Source: Syntrophaceae bacterium
GTDB lineage: Bacteria; Desulfobacterota; Syntrophia; Syntrophales; Smithellaceae
NCBI GenBank assembly: GCA_018436925.1
Contig: JAHDKI010000017.1
Coordinates: 1 to 64,000 of the forward strand
Direction: 5' to 3'
Length of the DNA stretch: 64,000 bases
Shown piece after piece: positions 1 through 6,605 of this stretch; positions within the stretch are counted from its first letter, which is position 1, and each line of letters begins with the position of its first letter. The notes beneath the pieces are model-generated. The model saw only the letters and a list, made by a program, of their open reading frames with translations, was not told where the DNA came from and did not search any database. Both the position numbers and the translations under genes were made by a program.

Positions 1-124
1 ACGGGCAATCCGCTTTGATGCTGGTTGCTGCCCGACTCCGGCATGTTTCAGCCACCAGGTGGGGCAACCGGCAATATTTGAACATGGACAGATTGACAGA
101 AAACCTTGCGGATATGGCATAAGC

Positions 125-167
125 GCCAATCGCTCCGGGAGTTTTAACGACTCCCCGAGCGCTTGGC
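125..167. repeat. long imperfect hairpin
   Basis: Two 17-base arms (125-141 and 151-167) are inverted repeats with 15 of 17 positions complementary and a 9-base loop. No T-run follows on either strand, so it is not an obvious intrinsic terminator. It lies at the distal end of the cassette array, so it could be the core of another, decayed attC-like site, but no matching simple-site pair (RYYYAAC / GTTRRRY) was found around it. No gene is recognised in 1-431. Confidence 0.4.
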
Positions 168-431
168 TTACCGATTACCGGATTGTTGGGATGCTAAATT
201 AAAAGTGCGAAAGATTGTTGACACTACCCCATTATTGATATTGCGTCCACTATGTATTTATTCATTAATCAGCCCATCAAGCGTGGCTTAGCGGCGGGGC
301 GGATTGCAGAGTCGCGAAGCGTGCCATTGCAAGACTTGCCGTGCCGTTCGAACTGGTTTTGCGACTTCAAGTAAGAATACGCGCATTTCAAATCGCCGTC
401 AGGTTAATTCGATACGTCCAGAAAGCTGTTC

Positions 432-510
432 GCTTAACAATTTAAGGGCGTCCCGCTTGCTCCGCCCGCTTGCTCCCGCTTGCTCCCGCTTGCTCCCTTG
501 CAAGTTGAAT
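432..510 (-). repeat. attC-like site of an ORF-less mini-cassette
   Basis: Read on the minus strand, the site opens with ATTCAAC (510-504, matches RYYYAAC) and closes with CCCTTAAATT followed by GTTAAGC (438-432, matches GTTRRRY), as integron attC sites do. The inner arms AAGGG/CCCTT pair. The middle holds about four tandem copies of a GCTTGCTCCC-type unit (about 453-497). The element from 438 to 530 carries this attC and no gene. Unlike the two neighbouring cassettes, its R'' does not complement the start of its own element (TTATGC), so it is probably a deletion remnant. Confidence 0.5.
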
Positions 511-524
511 GTGCCTTGCTTGTC

Positions 525-592
525 GCATAACGACGAGCTAAGAGCCGGAGCAGCGCCGCAGGCGCTGCGATCGGCTTTAGCTGATGTTCAAC
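525..592 (-). repeat. attC-like recombination site of the lipoprotein cassette
   Basis: On the minus strand R'' is GTTGAAC (592-586) and R' is GTTATGC (531-525). Between them lies an imperfect hairpin: 536-547 pairs with 572-582 with one extrahelical base, and CAGCGCC (551-557) pairs with GGCGCTG (561-567). Decisive for a cassette, R'' is the exact complement of the first bases of the same cassette (GTTCAAC, 856-850), as expected if the attC was whole in the circular form. The site begins 5 bases after the lipoprotein stop codon. Confidence 0.68.
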
Positions 593-597
593 AAATT

Positions 598-834
598 TCA
601 ATTCATTTCAGGTGTACAATTAAATTCAGCCGAGCGGTTACTTGTTTGAGTAATACTACAAATAAATTTTTTCCCTTTACAAGTCGCTACCCAAGAATCA
701 TCTTTCAAATTTGTTATCGTTATATCTTCTGGTAGGCAACCAATCTTACCTGCGGTAGCTCTTTGGTAAGATGCACTTGAGGAACATCCAACTAAAAGCA
801 GCAAACAGAAAAAACTACAAATTATAATTTTCAT
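598..834 (-). CDS. small lipoprotein carried on an integron gene cassette
   Basis: Codes for 78 residues starting at an ATG preceded by AGGAGG at good spacing; an upstream in-frame start would lack a ribosome site. The N-terminus is a lipoprotein signal: two basic-side residues, a hydrophobic run (about residues 5-15) and a lipobox ending in VGC, followed by serines. The mature part is about 60 residues with three further cysteines and no recognised domain. The gene fills a 325-base cassette (531-855) between two attC-like sites, in the orientation expected for expression from an attI-side promoter to the right. Short lipoproteins and secreted proteins of unknown role are common cassette contents. 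Function unknown. Confidence 0.72.
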   Translation of the reverse strand: MKIIICSFFCLLLLVGCSSSASYQRATAGKIGCLPEDITITNLKDDSWVATCKGKKFICSITQTSNRSAEFNCTPEMN

Positions 835-849
835 TTTATTCCTCCTTTT

Positions 850-911
850 GTTGAACACAATCATAACCGGCGCCAGGCTTTATCGGCGTCCGATTCATGA
901 AATTGTTGGAT
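850..911 (-). repeat. attC-like recombination site of the AAA ATPase cassette
   Basis: On the minus strand R'' is ATCCAAC (911-905) and R' is GTTCAAC (856-850). The 62-base site folds into a hairpin in which ACAAT, CAT, CGG and CGCC blocks of the left arm pair with the right arm, leaving unpaired bases as attC sites do. R'' and its flank (GCATCCAAC) exactly complement GTTGGATGC at the far end of the AAA gene (2961-2953), the rule for a mobile cassette. This explains the 13-base inverted repeat 901-913 / 2953-2965. Confidence 0.7.
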
Positions 912-917
912 GCTGTC

Positions 918-2933
918 CTATCCAAAGAATTCCGCGAGAGCCTCTTCAATCCGGCCTGCCGAAACACGAAAGACTGCCATCTCCTCATCAGTGATCTCTT
1001 TTGCATGTGCATCAATCCGTAACTCATTGATAGTATAGAGATCGCGCTCAACCTTCTCCTTGTCTCGGCCAAGGAGATTAGTAAAGCAGTCCCAGTGCTT
1101 CATGACCAGTTTCGGGATGTCAGAGAACAGAATACCGGACTTGTTTCCGTCGAATAGGTCTCTGTATGAATAGCCTGAGCACCGTGTGGCCCTGGGATTC
1201 CCAAGAATAGATAGTACGGTTGTCCGGGCATCGCCCTCCCCCAGCCGAGCAAGTAGTTGCATTCTGCATAGTTTCCGTAACTTATGCTCCATATCATTCC
1301 TGCGTTGGGATATCTCTGAACGTTTCTCTTCAACCGTCATGTTCAGCTTTTTGTACTTCTCTTTTGATTGTATATGACGACGAACGACTTCGATGCGAAA
1401 ATCAAACCGATGGTCTACCTCCTGAAGGACACCATACCCCAATAGGTGGTTCGTATAGAGAGGACTCAATTCTGCAAACTCCTGGAACGTCTTCTGGTCA
1501 CCCCTTGATAGCATCCTAAGCATCTCGAACTCATCGTTGAAAAATTCGCGCAACACGCTGAGAATCATTTCCAAGAACTGAGTATAGTCGCGCAGGAATA
1601 TATCTAAGGCACGAGCATAGAGCGTCTTGTCTACCCGGACAGGGCGTTCAGAACTCGCTATTCGATGTATAACGCTGCAGATGTGTCGCATAAGGTACGG
1701 GTGGCCTCCACAATCCTCAGTCAATTTCCCGTATACGACCTCGTCGAACTTCATCCCCATGATTCTGCCGAGTCGACGTACCATTTCTCGCGTCTGGGGA
1801 ACATCGAAACCCGGTATGTACTCCAAGGGAACTTGTGCAAAAAGAGGGTTGTCAGTAGTTCCTATGGTGGGCAATTCAACGCACAGAGGGTTTGTCCCAA
1901 CGAGGAGATACGAGAAGAGCCCTGACGACGATTGGAACAGGGATCGGACTGTCTGCCAGAAAAGCACAAAATCGCCACCTCCTCGCCAATGCTCGGTTGG
2001 CGAAACCGTTGGAGTGATATTTTCCACCTCATCAAAGATGAGCATTATTGTCTTCGATCCCAACTGTTCAGACATTCGGCGAAGATGCTTTTCAAAGAGC
2101 ATTGCCGCTTGAGTTTCGGAGTAATCATCCAGTTGTCCCAGTCTCTCAGTGAGATTGTTCTGCGTTCGCACTTCCATGAGAACACGATGGAGCGCATGGT
2201 TCCACCTAAGCCGGTGGAAAGCAGGAGTTTGGCAGTCGATAAATGCAGAAACGCCGTCAATTTTTTGAAGCCCCCGTTGAACGCCAAAGATTACCGATGT
2301 CTTCCCTGTTTTTCGTAAGCCGAAAAGCCCGGAAACTTGGTTGGATCTATGTCTATTGATGAGTGAGTGCACCAGGTCTGTGCGCCCGAAGAAGTATAAG
2401 TCCTTCTTGAGAGGACTCTCAGATGCAAAAAGGTCTCGGGCATAGAAGTGCTCTATAAATCGATTTCGAAAGAAATACGGGTCGGATTCTCGGAGGCACA
2501 GTTCATTATACGTGAATGGTATAACAATCTGTGCTTCTTGATCATTCTTTAAAAGATCCCTGAGCTTTGTGCCAATATCAGGATCTTTGCTCACCAAGAC
2601 ACTGCATATACGCTCGATACGAAGGGCTTGGTGTTGCGATGTTGCTTTCGAAATGGCATCAAGTGTGCGGGGTTCGAAGTGGTCATAGGGGCTGAACAGA
2701 AGAACCATCTCTCGGTCAATGTTGAACATCTCCTGAAAGATGTCTGTTGGCTTGATGAGGGCGTAACGATAGTTGCTGGTTGGGCTCAACCAGAGTTCTC
2801 CACCGCCATTGGTCACATACCAGTCCTTTGCAAATCTATCGATGATCTGCCGTTCCTGCGTGTCGAAGTGGTCGAGTGTAGCCAGAGGGTTAATCCCAGG
2901 CCAGACCTTTTCACACTTGCCAGCATCTTCCAT
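918..2933 (-). CDS. large AAA/STAND-like ATPase with C-terminal HEPN-like region, integron cassette gene
   Basis: 671 residues, started at an ATG with GAGGAG upstream. Residues 1-180 form an unassigned N-terminal region. Around 181 a FFGR segment introduces a P-loop ATPase of the archaeal ATPase_2/Orc1-like kind: Walker A GLRKTGKTS at 205-213 and Walker B IMLIFDEVE at about 297-305. A winged-helix-like stretch follows (about 470-540). The last 110 residues are helical and contain NELRIDAHAKEITDEE (R639, H643), which resembles the conserved helix of HEPN domains, though the R-x3-H spacing is shorter than the usual R-x4-6-H. ATPase plus HEPN is a frequent layout in abortive-infection proteins. 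The gene is a complete cassette (856-2960) and is visibly AT-richer than the core genes. Defence is an inference only. Confidence 0.7.
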   Translation of the reverse strand: MEDAGKCEKVWPGINPLATLDHFDTQERQIIDRFAKDWYVTNGGGELWLSPTSNYRYALIKPTDIFQEMFNIDREMVLLFSPYDHFEPRTLDAISKATSQHQALRIERICSVLVSKDPDIGTKLRDLLKNDQEAQIVIPFTYNELCLRESDPYFFRNRFIEHFYARDLFASESPLKKDLYFFGRTDLVHSLINRHRSNQVSGLFGLRKTGKTSVIFGVQRGLQKIDGVSAFIDCQTPAFHRLRWNHALHRVLMEVRTQNNLTERLGQLDDYSETQAAMLFEKHLRRMSEQLGSKTIMLIFDEVENITPTVSPTEHWRGGGDFVLFWQTVRSLFQSSSGLFSYLLVGTNPLCVELPTIGTTDNPLFAQVPLEYIPGFDVPQTREMVRRLGRIMGMKFDEVVYGKLTEDCGGHPYLMRHICSVIHRIASSERPVRVDKTLYARALDIFLRDYTQFLEMILSVLREFFNDEFEMLRMLSRGDQKTFQEFAELSPLYTNHLLGYGVLQEVDHRFDFRIEVVRRHIQSKEKYKKLNMTVEEKRSEISQRRNDMEHKLRKLCRMQLLARLGEGDARTTVLSILGNPRATRCSGYSYRDLFDGNKSGILFSDIPKLVMKHWDCFTNLLGRDKEKVERDLYTINELRIDAHAKEITDEEMAVFRVSAGRIEEALAEFFG

Positions 2934-2952
2934 CGGTTCTCCTCATGTCGCG

Positions 2953-2965
2953 GCATCCAACAATT
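2953..2965 (-). repeat. cassette start junction (R' of preceding site)
   Basis: On the minus strand AATTGTTGGATGC contains GTTGGAT, a GTTRRRY simple site. It marks the left edge of the AAA cassette and is a perfect inverted repeat of 901-913. Upstream of it (2966-3016) a small hairpin (2984-2993 with 2997-3005) is present, but the arms are too unequal for a normal attC, so whether an attC or an attI lies here is unresolved. Confidence 0.55.
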
Positions 2966-3061
2966 AATATACACAGTATGCAAAATCCGGCATTTTATGC
3001 CGATTCAATGTTTGGCAGCTTTTTTTCAAAAAATAACTATCGAATATCAAAAAACAATTAA

Positions 3062-3280
3062 TTACCGACTCTGCAATTGGTCTTTATTATCAGCAAATGT
3101 ATAGTAAATATAACATCGGGATTTTGGCAGGAACGCTGAAAATGACTCCATTTCATCAAGTGATACCTTTCGGAGACGCACGCTTTGACTACTGAGGAAG
3201 TGGTGACCACCTCCAAAGTCACAAAAGACAAAAGCACGGATGAGAAATGATAGTTCAAATCCAGGCTTTTCTAATATCAA
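3062..3280 (-). CDS. possible small cassette protein, weakly supported
   Basis: A 72-residue frame that can only begin at TTG; the frame is open further upstream to about 3370 without an ATG. It lies just upstream of the AAA cassette in the same orientation, where a preceding cassette gene would be expected. No recognisable domain, no good ribosome site. It could equally be a chance frame in AT-richer DNA. Confidence 0.2.
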   Translation of the reverse strand: MILEKPGFELSFLIRAFVFCDFGGGHHFLSSQSVRLRKVSLDEMESFSAFLPKSRCYIYYTFADNKDQLQSR

Positions 3281-3624
3281 TACGCGCGGGGCGCGATTTC
3301 TGCTTTGGAGATTGTTTCTTGAATAGCTCCGTTTTCTTACACAAACATTTTGCGAAAATCAACTTTTTGTTCAACTAGCAGCATAGAGTTCATGGTTCCT
3401 GGTTCATCGCCTATCGCCGGTGAGGGCGTCTAAAATCCCCCTAAATCCCCCTTTTAGAAAGGGGGACTGACCTGGACGTTGTCCAATCCCCCAAAATCCC
3501 CCTTTATACCCTGAAGGGCACAGGCAAAAGGGGGACCGACATGGCCTTCGTCCAAAACCCCTTCGCGCCACCCTTGCGGTGGTAATAAAAGAAGGATCGC
3601 CCGGACTTTTGGCTCATCCGTCGG
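3281..3624. other. non-coding stretch with C-rich repeats
   Basis: No gene is recognised. 3431-3467 holds an inverted C-run/G-run element (CCCCCTTTT ... AAAGGGGG), and 3494-3556 holds the first copy of a 63-base repeat. The stretch marks the junction between the cassette array and the selenoprotein gene. Confidence 0.5.
3494..3556 (+). repeat. 63-base dispersed repeat, copy A
   Basis: Matches 4661-4723 in the same orientation with two mismatches. The unit begins with AAATCCCCCTTTATA and carries AAAGGGGGACCGAC further in, so the CCCCCTTT and AAAGGGGG parts can fold into a hairpin. The two copies flank the selenoprotein gene. Confidence 0.85.
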
Positions 3625-4500
3625 TTAGCTGTTTTTCAACTTGGTTTGGAGTTTGCGGCGTTCTTCGCCGGCGCGGGCCAGCGCCTCGCGATTGGAATCG
3701 TCCACCCGCATGAAGGCGTCGCGCCATTCATTTCCGGGCCAGAGATATGGGGTCTGAACGGTCGTGCGCGGCATCCAGGCCCGGGCCAGCAGATCCAGGG
3801 CGATGCCCAGAATCGCGCTTTGCATGGCCGGGTCGCCGGGCATGCCGCAGGGGTTCCCCAGCGGAAAATCGGTAAAGACAAAACGGGCGACGCCGCACTC
3901 CTCGACGATGTCGCGTGCGCAGCCGACAACAACGGTGGCCATGCCGTTTTCTTCCAGGTGGCGGGAAACCAGGCTCACGGTCTGGTGGCACACCGGTCAA
4001 AGCGCGAAGAGGACGACGGCATCGACATGGTCCTCTCGGCACCATTGAAGAATCTGCGGTCCGTAGAGGTTAATGGTTCGCGCCTGGCTGTAATCGGTGG
4101 GAACGCCATAGAACCTCGGCGATGCCGACCCGATGCGCCCCTGACGGGCGTGTTCCGCCAGCCGGTTAAGAGGCAGGAAACTGTCCACGTCTTTTGTGTG
4201 GGTTGCCTGTTTGTCCCAGAACAGGTCGTCGGTGAAGAGCGCTGAAGGCGCAGGCGCCGAGGGTTGTGCGTAAAGCTCCCGGCGGTACATCATGGCCTGC
4301 ATCGGATCGGCGGGTTTGGGAAGGCCTGCCGTCGTCACCAAGCCGATGCGGGCTTCGGCCAGCGGCTTGGCAAGCGGCGTAAAGGGCACCTTGTCATAGC
4401 GCGGCCAGGCGTAAGGCTTTTTGTAGCCCTGAGCGCCGTAATAGTCCCGGCTGCGGTCGATATAACTTACGAACTTACGATAAGCAATAAGCTGATCCAT
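3625..4500 (-). CDS. selenocysteine-containing GrdB/PrdB-family reductase-like protein (in-frame TGA)
   Basis: Reads as one 291-residue protein if TGA at 3999-3997 is selenocysteine (residue 168). The start has GGAGG 5 bases upstream. The sequence around the TGA is F-A-L-U-P-V-C-H-Q-T-V, a UxxC redox motif, and the downstream part continues without a shift (SLVSRHLEENGMATVVVG, then GCARDIVEECGVARFVFTDF). This matches the glycine/sarcosine/betaine/D-proline reductase selenoprotein B family, in which a UxxC-type site is conserved, although true GrdB is longer (over 400 residues). A hairpin sits 10 bases after the TGA. Substrate and partners are unknown: no grdA, grdE or thioredoxin gene is adjacent. 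Reading it as two genes or a pseudogene is less likely. Confidence 0.82.
3968..3986 (-). promoter_or_regulatory. candidate bacterial SECIS hairpin
   Basis: On the minus strand ACCAG (3986-3982) pairs perfectly with CTGGT (3972-3968) around a 9-base loop ACCGTGAGC with G and GU-containing sequence. It starts 10 bases after the TGA codon, close to the spacing of the apical stem-loop in the E. coli fdhF SECIS. Such hairpins recruit SelB. Not tested by folding. Confidence 0.55.
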
Positions 4501-4660
4501 AGACACCTCCCGCAGGCGGTATTTTAGGGGAAATGCCCGAGGAAGACAAATGATAAAATCCGGGGAACTTCTGTCGGAACCGGGCCACTCCCGGTGGTTC
4601 GCAGCATCGGGCATTCGCCGGACTGTCGGCTGCGCTGGGGAGGGAGTTAAAAATCCCCCT

Positions 4661-4723
4661 AAATCCCCCTTTATAGCCTGAAGGGCACAGGCAAAAGGGG
4701 GACCGACTTGGCCTTCGTCCAAA
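4661..4723 (+). repeat. 63-base dispersed repeat, copy B
   Basis: Second copy of the element at 3494-3556, same orientation, two mismatches. It lies about 160 bases upstream of the selenoprotein start codon. Confidence 0.85.
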
Positions 4724-4773
4724 TCCTTAAAATGGTTTGTGTCTCTGTCTTGGTTTTTACTGGATTTTTTTCC

Positions 4774-4822
4774 TTGATCCTTGATCCTTGCCCCTTGATC
4801 CTTGAACCTTGCGCCTTGATCC
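4774..4822. repeat. tandem CCTTGATCC-type units
   Basis: About five imperfect copies of CCTTGATCC in a row. The reverse complement (GGATCAAGG) recurs at about 58113-58127 and 63753-63765, each time beside a gene end. Confidence 0.6.
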
Positions 4823-5212
4823 TTATCTTTATCGTCCGTGCCATACGTCGAGCAAAGTTTCGCACAGGGTTAAAGACTGTTCAAAAGGGTTCAGATGCGA
4901 GGCACCCGAGCCCTGAGAAGGGAGGCGTATATGAAAATACGCCGCAGTGACGAAGGGCGAGGGAAACGAAGCAGATGAGCCCTTTGTAAAAGCCTTCGGC
5001 TTATGCCGGTAGAGGAAGGACCTTATAAATTTTAATGCGCCTTCCTGACGGAAATGCGCTTCCGGTCAACAGTCCATTCAGAATTACAGGACCGTTCAAA
5101 CGCATTCAGATGCAAGGCGTGCAAGAAGAGGGGTGCGAGGCGTATCGTGCCATACGTCGAGCGCAACGATTCGCAGCGCAACGCCGCAGATGGACGCGTT
5201 TCAACGGCCCTG

Positions 5213-6574
5213 TCAGCTCTTGAGGTTGTATTTCTTAAGCTTATACCTCAACATCCTCTCCGACATCCCCAAAATTTCCGCCGCGCGGGTCTGGTTGTCC
5301 GAGGCTTTGTCCATGGCTTCGCTGATGAGGCGTTGTTCAAGCTCTTCGAGCGAATCCCGCAAAGAGCCGCCGGTTTTTCCGCCGCGGGAGGCGGCCAGGG
5401 TATCGCCGCCGAACGGCAGGTCGTCCACGGAGATGTATTGTTCTCTGGCGATGACAACCGCCCGTTCCATGATGTTGAGCAACTCGCGGACGTTTCCCGG
5501 ATAGTCGTATTTCAAAAGCAGGTCGCGGGCTTCGGCGGTAAGCCCGGAGATGGTTTTGTTGTTTTCCCGCGAGAATTTTTCAACGAAATGGTCGATCAGG
5601 GCGGGCAGGTCGTCTTTTCTTTCCCGAAGCGGCGGCATCATCATGGCGACAACTTTAAGCCGGTAGAAAAGGTCTTCGCGGAAGGAACCTTCCCGGACGC
5701 TTTCTTCCAGGTCGCGGTTTGTGGCGCTGATGATGCGGACGTCCACATGAATGCTGGCGTTGCTGCCCAGACGGGAAATCTCGCGCTCCTGCAGAAAGCG
5801 CAGAAGCTTCACCTGGACGGCGGGGCTCAGTTCGCCGATTTCGTCGAGAAACAGGGTGCCGCCGTCGGCTTCTTCAAACCGGCCGATCCGGCGGGACGAC
5901 GCGCCGGTGTAGGCCCCTTTTTCATGGCCGAACAGTTCGCTCTCAAGCAAATTTTCATGCAGGGCGCCGCAGTTGACGACGATGATCGGCTTGGCGGCCC
6001 GCGAGCTTAGCTGGTGAATCAGCCGGGCCATCAGTTCTTTGCCGGTTCCGCTTTCGCCCTGAATCAGCACCGACGCCCGGCTGGCTGCCACGCGGTTGGC
6101 CAGATTGATCAGTTCGACCATTTTCGAATTTTTGTAAACGATCTTATCAACGGTTACGCCTTTTTTGCCCAGCTCCTGTTTAAGCAGCTCGTTTTCCCGG
6201 ATGAGCCCCCGGCGTTCGGCCACCCGGTCCACCAATATTAAAAGTTCGTCGAGTTCAACCGGTTTGGTGATGTAGTCGATGGCGCCCACTTTGATGGCCT
6301 CTACGGCGGTTTCAATCGTGCCGTAGGCGGTGATGATCACGACGTCGATTTCCGAATTGATGCGCTTGACTTCTTTGAGCACCTGCATGCCGTCCATCCC
6401 CGGCATTTTGTAGTCCAGCAAAATCAGATCGTAATGATTGCCCAGCACGGATTTGATGGCCGCCTCGCCGTTTTCGGCCTCGGATACCCGGTGGCCTTCG
6501 GAAATGAGGAAATCCCGCAGCATTTCCCGCTGCGATCGTCCGTCTTCCACAATCAGGATGTTCAATTTCTGCAT
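5213..6574 (-). CDS. NtrC-family sigma-54 response regulator
   Basis: 453 residues. A receiver domain (about 1-120) has the acidic pair E10-D11 and phospho-acceptor D54. The sigma-54 AAA+ domain (about 140-375) has Walker A GESGTGKE, the sigma-54 loop as GAYTGA (a Y variant of GAFTGA) and [11 protein letters not shown] for Walker B. The C-terminus is a Fis-type helix-turn-helix ([19 protein letters not shown]). It lies 31 bases downstream of a histidine kinase gene in the same direction, so the two form a two-component operon. It should activate sigma-54 promoters through upstream palindromes; a candidate target is the region 8475-8823. ZraR/AtoC/HydG-like in layout; the signal is unknown. 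Confidence 0.92.
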   Translation of the reverse strand: MQKLNILIVEDGRSQREMLRDFLISEGHRVSEAENGEAAIKSVLGNHYDLILLDYKMPGMDGMQVLKEVKRINSEIDVVIITAYGTIETAVEAIKVGAIDYITKPVELDELLILVDRVAERRGLIRENELLKQELGKKGVTVDKIVYKNSKMVELINLANRVAASRASVLIQGESGTGKELMARLIHQLSSRAAKPIIVVNCGALHENLLESELFGHEKGAYTGASSRRIGRFEEADGGTLFLDEIGELSPAVQVKLLRFLQEREISRLGSNASIHVDVRIISATNRDLEESVREGSFREDLFYRLKVVAMMMPPLRERKDDLPALIDHFVEKFSRENNKTISGLTAEARDLLLKYDYPGNVRELLNIMERAVVIAREQYISVDDLPFGGDTLAASRGGKTGGSLRDSLEELEQRLISEAMDKASDNQTRAAEILGMSERMLRYKLKKYNLKS

Positions 6575-6605
6575 GTCGTCCGTCCTTGTCTGGCGCGGCT
6601 TTCGG

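Larger units (their letters stand above)
4501..5212. other. repeat-rich intergenic region
   Basis: No gene is recognised. It contains the second 63-base repeat (4661-4723), tandem CCTTGATCC units (about 4774-4822), and two related copies of a longer repeat that begins with GTTCA...TTCAGATGC (about 4880-4990 and 5094-5215). Both contain a GGCGTAT segment, and CGTGCCATACGTCGAGC occurs at about 4838-4855 and 5146-5162. This is a landing zone for several repeat families. Confidence 0.55.

Noticed and set aside
453..497. CRISPR-like tandem repeats
   Set aside because: Units are only about 10 bases with no spacers; they lie inside the attC loop.
304..735. 143-residue open frame on the plus strand
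   Set aside because: It runs through the attC-like sites and antisense to the lipoprotein; no ribosome site or domain.
2955..3016. a fourth attC upstream of the AAA cassette
   Set aside because: A simple site and a small hairpin are present, but the arms differ by about 18 bases and no matching cassette start was found.
3431..3467. intrinsic terminator
   Set aside because: The C/G arms pair but no T-run follows and no gene ends nearby; treated as part of a repeat.
3997..3999. TGA as a real stop making two separate genes or a pseudogene
   Set aside because: Both halves align to one family, the UxxC motif spans the codon, and a SECIS-like hairpin follows; the second half lacks a ribosome site.
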